A stretch of DNA of 64,000 nucleotides. Origin: Polytrichum commune. Lineage: Eukaryota; Streptophyta; Polytrichopsida; Polytrichales; Polytrichaceae. Under the pieces are notes generated by a model, which made no database searches, was not told the DNA's origin, and saw only the letters and a list, made by a program, of their open reading frames with translations. The position numbers and the translations under genes were made by a program. Positions 1 to 9,738 of the stretch are shown in pieces. The stretch is from the NCBI GenBank assembly GCA_950295325.1, contig OX485807.1, positions 49,630,440 through 49,694,439 on the forward strand, read 5' to 3'. Positions within the stretch are counted from its first letter, which is position 1. Every line of letters starts with the position of its first letter.

Positions 1-1014
1 GGTCGCTTTACGATCTTGTAGTGATTTTTTCCTCATTGTATAGCTCTCAATACCTTGTATAAAGTCTTTTCCTCATAATTATGTAACTAGGTATGGATCA
101 GTGTTGGACTGTATCGTTTTTATTTTAATACCATTTGGGTATCTATAATGAGGTTTTCACATTTTTTGATACCATTAGGATATGGGTACTTGAGGATACC
201 TTTGTTTTTGATATCATTTGGGTCTATAGACCTTGCAAAAACTTTTATACGTAAGTAAAATTATCCTAGTATCAATATGTCTTAGAATGTTATTGACCCA
301 AGTAAAGACTCCTTCACCTTGAGATATCCACCAAATATCAATATTTGACTGGTATTACAATCTTGATACCCATGGGTAGGTTCTTTGATACAATTATTGA
401 TGTTGATTATTGTTACCATGCATTGACTTATGTACTGGTCCAACATTGGTGTTGGCTTTGGGTGATCCCTCATGAGCTTTCACAGAAGTACCCAGGCTGC
501 ATTTTTTGCTATCTCATGCCCACATAGCTGTGGGTGATTGAGATCATCTTGTCCTGTGTCCAGTAGAAAATATTCAGAATTAGGGTAATTATTATTGCCT
601 CTTTGTTGCCCACTGCATCACTGACCTCCAGCAAAACTCACAGATTGCTCATCGGTATTCATCTCTATCAAGAGCAGAAGGGGAACAGAAGGACAAAAGT
701 TTTTTGCAATTGGTGGTGCTCCTTCGTTATTGAGAACTCCAAACCCCACACCCTTTCTCCTCATAACAGAGAGCAATCATGGTTTAGGTCATCAAATAAA
801 AGGAGATACTCAATTGTCGAGTTTTATTGCTGCAATTACCGTGAGCTGAACATCACTGGTGTCATCAATATTGAAGAAGGAAACACACATTTATTGAACA
901 GGTGTGGGATTGGATTGCCTTTGATACCTGTACATAATTTTTCTATAGAGAGGATTAGGCGTGTGAATGAAAGGCTCTTAAACTTTTGGGTGCTGGACTG
1001 CGGCATGACGGTCC
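1..1014. other. 5' flank of the mTERF gene
   Basis: No gene is recognised here. Between about 110 and 270 the sequence repeats short variants of a 'gatacca-tttgggta' phrase, which looks like local slippage or an old repeat. The promoter and 5' leader of the mTERF gene should lie in the right half. An open frame at 603-1124 has no recognisable domain and overlaps the mTERF start in another frame, so it was not called. Confidence 0.4.
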
Positions 1015-2490
1015 ATGGTTATGATTGCAACATATCTGAACAACATGCTGCCTCCTCATCCGGCTTTGCATCTGAAGCATCATGGAGCTATGGTACCAAG
1101 AGCAAGCAAGATGGAGGTTATTAGCTTATGTAGCCAGGCTTCATCACCAACCATCGGACCACTGTGGATGCAATTGCAACTACAAAAGTGCTATGGTGGG
1201 TCCGGCAAAGTGACTGTTCGAACAAGCTGCAATTTGATAGGTCAATCGAGTGTCATCGATGCAGAGCCCAGTGTATCGGACACCTCAGGGTGGCACATGG
1301 AGCCAGGCTTCTTGACATCAGCCAGTGATGAGCTCTCTGGATGGGAGAAAATCCATGGAGGGAAGAAGCAGTGTGCGTCTTCACAGAGCGCCCTTGGTCG
1401 CAAGTTTATCAAGAATCTGCAAGACTCCATGAATGTTGCCACTCACACGGAAGAAGGCGAAGAGGAAGGGGAGAGGTCATCTGGTTACATACCAGGTTCG
1501 GAGGCCACCAGTGCACATTCTCCTTGGTATAGTAATGAGGATGTGAAGACAAAGTATATGCAAGCGCGGCGACGCCAAGAATGTTCAGCAACAAGGCCTG
1601 ATAAGGTGAGGTGGCGGTTGTACTTGGAGGGTGTGCGGAGCCCACCTTGGGAAGAAAGAGCTCAATTGATGCGTAATCGATTGAGTTTTCAACAAAAGCT
1701 TCAGGAAAAGATTATGTTTCTGGAGAGCTTGGGGCTGGATTCAAGTACATTGCTTGCAGATTGTCCCTTGCTTAGCACCTGCCCTATTGACAACATCCAG
1801 GCTGTGGTTCAGTTCCTGGAAGATTGTCAGCTTCGCAGGAAGGATATTGTGCGCATCCTGACTCACAATCCCCACTTGTTGGGGCAGAGTGTGGACACCA
1901 CGTTTCGGCCAGTGGTGGAGTTTCTCGTCGACGAGGTCGGGTTGCAGGAGAATGATGTTGGCAAAGTTGTGAATCGATGTGCACGCATCCTAACGACAAG
2001 CATTGACGAGCGATTGCGTCCCACGAAGCAGTTCTTGCAATCTCTAGGATTCTCACACATGCCCATTGTGGTGTTGAATAATGCGACCCTTCTCACTTTC
2101 AGTATAGAAACCAAGCTCGTGCCAAAGATTGACTATCTTCAGAGCCTTGGCTTTACAAATGAGGAGGCAATTCGAGCTCTCATCCGGTTTCCTGCGATAT
2201 TCAATTACAGTGTTGAAAAGAACCTGCAGCCAAAGTATGCCTACCTTGTCGAAGACATGGGGCGGGGTTTGGACGATCTTAAGGCTTTCCCCCAGTACTT
2301 TGGTTACAGTTTGGAATCCCGAATCCAGCCCAGGCACCAGTTCCTTAAGAAGCAGAACCTGGTCCTCTCACTGCCCAATATTTTACGGCCAAGTGACGAG
2401 GAATTTTATGCACGAGTTCGAAATCGAAAGGTTGCAACCTCACCAGTCATTAGAAAAAGTGGCCACCTTTGTGAAAGTATGACGTCTTAG
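1015..2490 (+). CDS. mTERF-domain protein, probably organellar
   Basis: Single-exon frame of 491 residues. Residues about 233-455 hold successive mTERF helical repeats of roughly 33-36 residues, with recurring 'FLESLGL', 'RILTHNPHLL', 'FLQSLGF', 'ALIRFPAIFNYSVE' and 'AFPQYFGYSLE' motifs; the conserved Pro in the second helix of each repeat is visible. Plant mTERFs bind nucleic acid in plastids or mitochondria and act in organelle transcription, RNA processing or ribosome biogenesis. Residues 1-200 are low in structure, rich in Ser, Lys and Arg, and may hold a transit peptide. Met1 at 1015 is the first in frame; Met at 1021, 1045 or 1081 are equally possible starts. The C-terminal 'RPSDEEFYARV' is typical of plastid mTERFs. 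The exact subfamily was not determined. The last codons and 3' flank are tandemly duplicated. Confidence 0.85.
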   Translation: MVMIATYLNNMLPPHPALHLKHHGAMVPRASKMEVISLCSQASSPTIGPLWMQLQLQKCYGGSGKVTVRTSCNLIGQSSVIDAEPSVSDTSGWHMEPGFLTSASDELSGWEKIHGGKKQCASSQSALGRKFIKNLQDSMNVATHTEEGEEEGERSSGYIPGSEATSAHSPWYSNEDVKTKYMQARRRQECSATRPDKVRWRLYLEGVRSPPWEERAQLMRNRLSFQQKLQEKIMFLESLGLDSSTLLADCPLLSTCPIDNIQAVVQFLEDCQLRRKDIVRILTHNPHLLGQSVDTTFRPVVEFLVDEVGLQENDVGKVVNRCARILTTSIDERLRPTKQFLQSLGFSHMPIVVLNNATLLTFSIETKLVPKIDYLQSLGFTNEEAIRALIRFPAIFNYSVEKNLQPKYAYLVEDMGRGLDDLKAFPQYFGYSLESRIQPRHQFLKKQNLVLSLPNILRPSDEEFYARVRNRKVATSPVIRKSGHLCESMTS

Positions 2491-3092
2491 CTTCTCTCAC
2501 TTTCAGAAACTCAGTATTGTCGGGCTTGTTGAGTCCGTGTATCAACAATTCACTTACCCTCAGGTTCTGCTTTCTGTGTGTATGGATGTATATGATGTTG
2601 AGGTTGAACCATGCAAGAAGTAAAGGCAGCAGGACTTGGAAGGTTTTTTTGTGCGTTTAATGGGTTCTTTCATCCCCCTCGTGCTTTCTTTTTGATTGTC
2701 TATTTTGCTTGTTTCTCGAACTTCGTATGCCGTGAAGCAATTGGTGCAATCTAGATTTTGTAATCGGAGAGGAGCATAATATGTGAAAGTATGACATCCT
2801 AGCCTCTCCTCTTTCAGAAACTTAATGTTGTGGGGCTTGTTGAGTCCATGTATCAACAATTCTTTTACCCTTGGATTCTACTTTCTGTGTGTAATCGTAT
2901 ATGATGTTGAGGTTGAACCATACAAGACGTGAGGCAGCAGGATTAGGAATTTTTTATTTCTGTTCAATGGGGTGTCTTCCCCTTGTGCTGTCTCTTTAAT
3001 TTGCCTATTTTGCCAGTTACTCTTTGAAATTTTGTTTGCTGTGAAGCAATTGGTGCAATCTAGGTATTGTAATTGTAGAGAAGCATAATATG
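2471..3092 (+). repeat. Tandem duplication of mTERF stop codon and 3' flank
   Basis: Two diverged copies with a period of about 311 bp: 2471-2781 and 2782-3092. Both begin with 'gtgaaagtatgac', which in the first copy encodes the last residues of the mTERF protein and its TAG stop, and both end near 'gcataatatgtg'. Shared blocks include 'gttgaggttgaaccat' and 'gtgaagcaattggtgcaatc'. The second copy therefore carries a displaced copy of the stop-proximal sequence and a full second set of 3' UTR or polyadenylation signals. Confidence 0.85.
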
Positions 3093-3640
3093 TGCATAAC
3101 TTGAGAGAGGTTAAATAGTAGTTTTGAATTTAAACTTACTCCTTGCCAACGTTGGACTTCCATCAACAAGGTGTAGGCTATAATCTGATTTTTCATGGGG
3201 TTTTAATATATCAAACTCTCAATGACTTCATATCACGGCTGGCACATGATAGGTTTCCCACAGATTTTGACCTGACATATTTTTCTTCAAATTGTTTCAT
3301 GTACTTCAGAGATACAGGTGATGAGGTTTTTAGCTTCCATAATTTTTAGTGAAGCTGCATTCGCATGTGTGTATACTTGTCTATTTCAGATTGATATCCT
3401 TTTACTTGACCACATGGTCTGCTGGACTTTCAACACTAGCAAAGTTGGAAGTGCCACATTCCACCACTGGAGTGCTGATGCGCAGTATTTAAGCATCAAG
3501 CTGATGAAAATAAGTGATTAACACTCCAATCGCAAGAACTGGCTGGTGGCACTTGTTTGGACAAGTTTTGCCAAATGCCCACACCCTGAACACCATTCAG
3601 AGGTAGTGATTCAAGGTTATACTTCCGAAACTCATACGCC

Positions 3641-4135
3641 AACTTCTCTGTACAAGAGGATAACTATTCATGTTGATCAAGCAGTTGATGGGAAAACTTC
3701 CAACATACTGTTTAACCCATCGTTACCTAAAAATTGTAGAATTTTAGATTGAGCAAAGCTCTTGTGTTATCATTAAACCTTTACTTCATAAGCAGTAACA
3801 TGCTGTACAAGATGTGCAGGATAAACATTTAAAGCTCCCAAAATCAGGCGAGAGGCACTTGCCAAACTTGAACATCCCATTCGGAGCTAAGTAGTATTTC
3901 AAGCATAAAAGTACTCATCGTACACCAACATCCTGATCTGTACAACAGGATCACTTTCATGCTGATAAAAGCAGTTGAAGAGAATACTTACAAGAGTTTT
4001 CTGAAACCAAAAGTAACCGAAGTCCGTACGCTTTTTCGATTGACCAAAACTCTATGTACAATCACTAATTGAACACCTGCTTCATAAGCAGTAACATGCT
4101 GTACAAATGTACATGTGGACATTTGAAAGCTACCC
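3641..4135 (+). repeat. Diverged tandem repeat, period about 296 bp
   Basis: The segment around 3641-3840 recurs at about 3935-4135. The best-preserved block is 'cttcataagcagtaacatgc', at 3784 and again at 4080, followed by 'tgtacaa' in both. Flanking blocks ('tctgtacaa.aggat', 'aagcagttga.g.gaa') keep the same order. No coding content was recognised. The repeat lies between the convergent mTERF and MADS genes. Confidence 0.75.
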
Positions 4136-4482
4136 TAAAATTCTCTTCCGGATAGTCCACCTGACTTGCAAACTGACTGGTGAATTGCAAGCACAGGACA
4201 CCATCATCTATGTAACTCTTTATAGATCTCAACCTGGTTTCCAAGCTCCTACATGTCTCAACCTGAAGGTCTTGTGTTTCAGTGGACCGAACTACAGAAC
4301 ACCAGGTTTGGTTGCCGTTGGACTTGTCGGCCTTGTACACAAACAGGCAGCTCAACCTTGTACAGAATCAGTTGGTGTGGACAGAATATTGATGTAATCC
4401 ATCAGCATTTGAGTGATTCATGAAATCGGTGATGGGTCTAGCCTGGTATTGACGATGTTACAAAATTGATTACTGTGGAAAT

Positions 4483-5688
4483 TTAAGGCATTTCGTTCTT
4501 CGCATTTTCTGCTACAGCCATTGCGAAGAGACCACGACCACCTTGGTGGTGGTGGTGGTGGTGGTGGTGGTGCTGCTGTGGCTGATTTGGCCACAGCGAT
4601 GAGTTGGCTTCAAAGCCTGAGGGCGATGGCTCTGAAAAACAGCTATCCATAAGTGCAGGTGACACTTCTCCAGCATCGAACATGGCAGCTTCTTCTCCTC
4701 CAACTTCTCCTTCAACCTCTTCTCCCTCTTCCGGTAGGGTTAAGCTTCTCACGGCGGGGAGCTTTTCCTTCACCTTATTGGACAACCGATCACGACCTAA
4801 CTCTTGTTTCGAATTGGAGATCGTCAGTGAGTCCCCTGCCCCTGGATCGGCGTCTTTTATCTGCACAGATTGGGTTAACTCAACCGACGAGGTTGCACCA
4901 TCGTCCTGCTGCTGCTGGCTGGTTAACACTGACACACGGTTGAGGAGCATTTCATACAACCCGTCCAACCGTTGCATCATGTACTGCAGATCGTGGACGT
5001 CGTAGCTCGTGATGGCCTTCTGCCACCAGAAAGGGTACGAGAGTAGCCTATGCTGAAGCTCCCTCTCCGAAGCCAACATCTGCACCACCTGTTGGAATTT
5101 AAAGAGTCTTAAGTTAGCTCAACCACCAAAACAAAAGGTCTAATTAATTGACCTTATACATTCTAGATGAGGAACTTAAGCTTCAGAGTAGATGAACCAC
5201 CAAGTGATTGATGGTGTTCTAGTATCTTGACAAAATTAGTGTCAAGAGCCTACAAGTGTAATCTAGATATGCATAAAAGAAGCTCGGAGGTGAGAGGAAA
5301 ATTATTAGCTTATGTGACTTCCTTCTCTAAGGTGGGGTGGAGAGTCTCTCGCATTTGTTTATTTATTTATTTTTGTCTCTAATTCTAACATGGTATCAGA
5401 GCTGATATATCCTTAGATAGATGAGATCTGATACTTATTGGAATTCGAAGGGTCTAAGTTAGCTTAGTCACCAAAAGGTCTCAAATGACCGTATACATAC
5501 TAGATGAGGAACTTGGAATTAAGAGTACAAAAAAACCAAGATTGATGTTCTAGTATCTTGACACGAAGTGTTAACAAGAGATTACAGGTGTAATCTCCAA
5601 ATGAATAAAAGGTGAGGCTCAGGGTGAGAGGAAGATCATCAACTTATGTAACTTCCTTCTCTATGGTTAGCTGGAGAGCCTTTCTCAC

Positions 5689-5728
<40 letters not shown>

Positions 5729-6046
5729 CTGCTTCTGTTGCTGCTGCAGGGCCTGCACTTGCTGCACCTTCTGGTGTGCTGTCTCTGCGACACTTGAAGA
5801 GTGTTCGGAGTCAGGGGAGCCGGAGGAGCAGTCTCCTACAGTCTTGTCGATCACGTATTCGATGGACGGGTGACCGAATGCGAAGGCTTTCCCTGCCTGC
5901 GAGAACACGATCACGCCCACGTCGGAGCCGCAGAGGATTGATAGCTCGCTGGCCTTTTTGATCAATCCCCCTCTGCGTTTGGAGAAGCATACTTGGCGAG
6001 CGCTGGGGTTCTCGATCTTCTTAATTTCTATCTTGGCACGTCCCAT
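4483..6046 (-). CDS. Type I (M-alpha, AGL62-like) MADS-box transcription factor
   Basis: Two coding exons: 6046-5729 (106 codons) and 5088-4483 (201 codons plus stop), 307 residues in total, joined in phase 0. Residues 1-58 are a MADS DNA-binding and dimerisation domain ('[12 protein letters not shown]', '[20 protein letters not shown]', '[15 protein letters not shown]'); the '[13 protein letters not shown]' ending is typical of the M-alpha group of type I factors, which in flowering plants act in gametophyte and endosperm. There is no type II K-domain. Residues about 107-165 form an amphipathic region with 'PFWWQKAI', comparable to the WW-containing segment of AGL62-like proteins. The C-terminus is acidic and Ser-rich and ends near a nine-His tract. 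The intron is an LTR retrotransposon. If it is retained, the frame runs through an Arg-Glu repeat to a stop 29 codons later, leaving a MADS-domain-only protein. Confidence 0.88.
4545..4572 (-). repeat. GGT/ACC trinucleotide run encoding poly-His
   Basis: A run of GGT triplets on the + strand encodes nine consecutive His residues near the C-terminus of the MADS protein, preceded by Gln residues. Such runs are slippage-prone and are expected to vary in length between individuals. Confidence 0.9.
5090..5724 (+). mobile_element. Miniature LTR retrotransposon forming the MADS intron
   Basis: The left LTR is 5090-5390 (about 301 bp), starting TGTTGGAATT and ending AATTCTAACA. A primer-binding site complementary to initiator tRNA-Met (TGGTATCAGAGC) follows immediately at 5391. 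Only about 46 bp of internal sequence separates it from the second LTR, about 5437-5724, which aligns along its length but loses its last ~25 bp into a CT microsatellite. There is no gag or pol, so it is TRIM-like. The flanking 5-bp duplications are ccacc (5085-5089) and ctacc (5725-5729), with one mismatch. The element lies antisense to the MADS gene. Confidence 0.85.
5391..5402 (+). other. tRNA-iMet primer-binding site
   Basis: TGGTATCAGAGC directly follows the TG...CA-bounded left LTR. This is the standard minus-strand primer-binding site of many plant Copia-type and TRIM elements. Confidence 0.85.
5692..5726. repeat. CT microsatellite at the MADS splice donor
   Basis: About 17 CT dinucleotides. 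On the MADS strand this reads as GA repeats directly after the GT donor (CAG|GTAGAG), so repeat length affects intron sequence only. It has replaced the end of the second LTR. Confidence 0.9.
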
Positions 6047-6229
6047 GGTTGCTCGCTTGCTAACCTTCAAAACCTTCAGCAAAACATCAAGCATCATCAT
6101 CATTATAACCAAAGTTGTTGCAACCAATTGAAACACAATTTCGTACAGCACAAAGTAGGTTCGATAGCTGCACTTTAGTTTTCCTTCTGCCATCTTCCGG
6201 TGTGAAGCAAAGGATTGCTTCAAGCAGTG

Positions 6230-8570
6230 AGTTTAGGTGCACAGTGTGTACAAGATTACGATTGCTCCGAGATCTTGCATTCCATGTCAATAACAAAATT
6301 CTCTACCCTCACTTCTCTGTAAGTGCGAATCCACCTGGTGAAATTAGTGGTCATTGTGGTGACATATGAATTTCATACATCGAGATTGAAAATGTATTCG
6401 GTGGAGAAAATGTAACTGCAATGTATCACACATGGATACGAAACTTATTAGATCTTATGCCAAGATGTTGTTGTTCGGTTTGTAACTGTACAAGAGCTTC
6501 TAACACCTCCGAGAAGCTTGACAGCGAGGATTAACTACAAAGTGTGAACCGCCAGACAGCTAGATACACCCCCTCAAATTCTTCCTGCAAACAAGCAATT
6601 AAAATGCAGTAATTACATGAAAGTAGTGTCGATAGATGAAATTTCTCTGCCTGCTTCCAAGAAGCAGTAGATTCATTGCAAACAGTCTGAGTCCACCAAG
6701 TGAACAGGATTTACAAGTACTCCGAGATCTCTCATTCCATGTTAATTAACAAAGTTGTCCAGCCTCAAATTTTCTGTAGATCTAATCATTAAAAGATGTT
6801 CTTAAATTTTCATCAATTTCTGACTAGTAACAACAAGAGATTGTTTTACCTCAAAGCACTTTCCAGAGCTTTCCAACCAAATGAGGACCAGATGCGCCCT
6901 CAAATTCTTCCTGCAAACAAGCACAAAACTGAACTAATCACATGAGAGTAGTATCGATAGCTGTAAATTTCCTCTACTCCCAGTAAGAGCTTCAAACAAT
7001 CTGGGTCCACCATGTGTACATACTTAAAAGTGCTCCGAGATGTCGGATTCCATGTCAACAAAAGACTTCTCTTACCCTGACTTCGCTGTAGATCGTCTTA
7101 TGTAGAGATTTAATTTTTGTTCATCAGTTTCTAACTGCCCAAGAGGGGCCCAAGAGGGGCCCAAGAGGTTCTTCTCCTACCTCGAAGCATGCTATGTATG
7201 AAATGACACACTCCTACAACCTTGGCAGCGAGTGTAAATGAGTTAATTGCGCTCCTAAAACTTGTACTTCATGCAAAAATAAGATTTATACCCTGACTTA
7301 CTTTATTTGCAGATCTTGTGCAAAGGTTTTTTTGTTGATGTTCATCAGTTTCTATCTTAAGGGAGCAACAAGATCTTACTCCACCTCGAAGCAACTTATC
7401 TCTCGCATTGCATGTCAACAACAAGCTGATTTTCTACCCTGACTATTTCTCTGCAGATCTTGTGCAGACATTTTTGTTGAATATTTCATCAGATTCTGAG
7501 TTAGTAACACAAGCTGTCTAGCTTCTCCACAATTCCAACCAGGCTGCAGGACCACAACACTCGGCGAACGACGTGTGCGTGAAATGACATGAAATGGCAC
7601 TGCCTAAAGCTTGCAGGCAGCGACAATGCATTAACTATGTCAAGAGCAAGGGCGACCTCAGGACGCAAATCGCACCTCGGAGAAGCTTGAACCACCAGGC
7701 AGCTACATACACCCTCAAATTCTTCCTGCGAACAGGCACGAGAAAGAATACAGTAATTTACATGAGAGTAGCGACCAACGAACTTCAAACAGTCGACTCC
7801 ACGATGTGTCCACATTTATTCAAGTGCTCCAAACTCTCGCGTTCCATGTCAACAACCAAATTTTCTCTACCTTGACTTTCTCCAGGTAGTCTTATGCAGG
7901 AAAAAAAAATGATGTTCTTGATGATGATGAGGTTCATCAGTTTCTGACTACACAGGAATCTCTTCCACCCCGAAAAAAGCAGTAGTCAGGCTGAAATGAA
8001 AAGTAATTAGGTGAAAATGGCGGCACTGGCAATAATAAGGTTGGAAGCGAGAATGAATCAATCAACTAAGTGAACCTAAAGGACGTAAATCTCACCTTGG
8101 AGAGGCTTGGACCGCCAGGCAGCTCCCTCAAATTCTACCTGCAAACAAGCACAACAAAGTATGCACCAATTTGCATGAGAGTAGTGAGCACGATGATATG
8201 TCCAGAATTACAAGTGCTCCAAAACCTCGCATTCCATGTCAACAACCAAATTCTGTCTACGTTGACTTTCGGTGCAGATCTTATGCAGAAAAAAAAACAG
8301 ATGATGTTGTTGTTGTTGATAATTATGAACTTCCTCAGCTTCTAACTACACAAGAGGGGAGCTGAGCTTCTTCTACCTCGAACGAAGAAGCAGTCAGGCT
8401 GAAATCAAATTGAAAAGTGGGTGAGATGGCGGCACTGCCAATATCAATAATAAGGTTGACAGCGAGAATGAATGAATGCATGAATCAACTACAAAGTGAG
8501 AGGACGTGAATCTCACGTTGGAGAGAGAGGGGCTTGAACTTTCTAAATCTCACCCCCGCTATGCAGACGT
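6230..8570 (-). repeat. Degenerate tandem array upstream of the MADS gene
   Basis: At least six copies of a 310-450 bp unit. The anchor phrase 'cattccatgtcaa' or a close variant recurs near 6277, 6731, 7043, 7410, 7839 and 8229. A second anchor, 'caaattcttcctgcaaaca', recurs near 6574, 6901, 7715 and 8129. Read on the MADS strand, the second anchor has the form of a short exon: 'tttgcag' then about 45 nt, then a donor such as AAG|GTGAGATT. The array may therefore be a series of duplicated 5' leader exons or promoter modules of the MADS gene. No coding potential was seen. Copies differ by many substitutions and indels, so it is old. Confidence 0.7.
7137..7168. repeat. 11-bp minisatellite, three units
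   Basis: Three head-to-tail copies of 'gcccaagaggg', the last lacking a base, inside the larger array. Confidence 0.9.
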
Positions 8571-9520
8571 GTCTGCGAGATCTCCGAAATATCTCAACGA
8601 AATGCGAGTGACGGACCGGCATCCCTCCCTCTTCGGAGATTCGGTAGATACAGCAGCATGTGAAAGGTTTGAGGGAGGGAGTCAATCAGGTCACCGCTTC
8701 AACGATGGACCACCGGAAACTCCCCCGCTTGCGCCAAGTAGACCTGTCTGACACCATGATGCCTGCCACCACTCATTGTTCTCCCAAGGCACGTGTTTAA
8801 CAAAATTAGCATCGACTTATTACGCTAATCATCACCGCTAATTTCTTTGAGACTACTTAATCACACATTAACAACTACCCATCCATCCATCATCAACCCA
8901 TCATTCATCATCGCCAGTTACACCTACACTACTCCTGCTACTTTGAAGCTTGACAACCCTGCAACTCGATCGCTGGTCAGAAGGTTTGATTGATTGTTGA
9001 CTGAATGTATGAAGACCTATGCTTGGGAACCCAATTTTCTCCACACATTCCAAGTAACTATCCACACAGTTCAAAGCACTAAACTTGGCAGCTTGCTCCC
9101 AAGTCGCAGTTGTGAAGGTCGATAGTTGAGTGGAGAAATTCAAGACTTGCACTTTTGTCTAGATGATCCATCCCACAAAACAGCTGGCAGGAGTCATTAC
9201 GAAAGTATGTATCCCAGTGATCTGGCACCACACTGATGCCGTGTTTCTAATTTCCATTCTGCATTGTGACGTCGGCCAACAAGCAATTTGGGATTAAAGG
9301 CCCTCCAGCTATTCGATTTGCAGCTACAAACTGGTCGATGTGTCCCAGTGAACTCAAGCACGGGTGCAGAAAGGTACGGCCGGGTACCAGTCCAGGTACC
9401 ACCCGTGCATGAAAAGTTCTCACCTCTTTACGACTACTTACATACTTTACGTAGTACTGTTCACACTGGCACGAGCTGCCGCTTCCTAACGCGCGTCAGT
9501 GTCCTTACCAGCCGCTGCCG
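8571..9520. other. Intergenic region between divergent genes
   Basis: No gene is recognised. It separates the probable 5' end of the MADS gene (left, minus) from the leader exon of the RRM gene (right, plus), so it should contain both promoters. It includes a short 'cggtac..gggtaccagtccaggtacc' cluster of GGTACC-like palindromes near 9360-9405. Confidence 0.45.
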
Positions 9521-9545
9521 TGACGTGACGTGGCCTGACGTGACC
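9521..9545. promoter_or_regulatory. Cluster of three ACGT (bZIP-type) sites
   Basis: TGACGTGACGTGG is followed three bases later by TGACGTGACC, giving three ACGT cores within 25 bp. Plant bZIP factors of the TGA and G-box groups bind such sites. The cluster lies about 50-60 bp upstream of the probable leader exon of the RRM gene, a sensible proximal-promoter position. Function is inferred. Confidence 0.6.
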
Positions 9546-9569
9546 TGCCGTTGGTTTTTGACGCAGGAA

Positions 9570-9738
9570 GACGCAGAGGAGCCTTAAACCCTGGTGCTTA
9601 AACCCTACCCTGCAACCTCCTCTGTTTTCTCTTGTCCCCTTTCTGTGCTGGAAGAAATCTTTGCATAGTTCGCAGAGGTGGGGTTTGGCGAGAGGATGCT
9701 GGTTTGCGGTTTCGAAAGCTCGAGGAAGAGATTGAAGG
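9570..9738 (+). other. Probable 5' leader exon of the RRM gene, with a uORF
   Basis: A CT-rich leader-like stretch ends at the consensus donor AAGG|GTAAGTTT (exon end 9738). Joining it to the exon beginning at 11192 (acceptor 'tttttgtgcag') gives a 16-codon upstream frame, from ATG at 9696 to TAA at 11197-11199, ending 33 nt before the main ATG at 11232. Additional leader exons between the two cannot be excluded. The transcription start is an estimate. Confidence 0.5.
9586..9607 (+). promoter_or_regulatory. Two telo-box-like motifs
   Basis: AAACCCTGG at 9586 and AAACCCTA at 9600. The AAACCCTA telo-box is common near the transcription start of plant housekeeping and organelle-biogenesis genes. 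Here it lies at the start of the presumed leader exon, with the ACGT cluster upstream. Confidence 0.6.

Noticed and set aside
603-1124. 173-residue open frame upstream of and overlapping the mTERF start
   Set aside because: No recognisable domain, Cys/His/Arg content like random translation, and it overlaps the better-supported mTERF frame.
5090-5724. Reading the duplicated sequence in the MADS intron as a simple tandem duplication
   Set aside because: TG...CA ends, a tRNA-iMet primer-binding site exactly after the first copy, and 5-bp flanking duplications identify LTRs instead.
6230-8570. CRISPR-like interpretation of the regularly repeated units
   Set aside because: Units are hundreds of bases long and strongly diverged, in a plant nuclear context.
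9288-9587. Open frames on both strands around the ACGT cluster
   Set aside because: GC-richer promoter DNA gives longer chance frames; no domain was seen.
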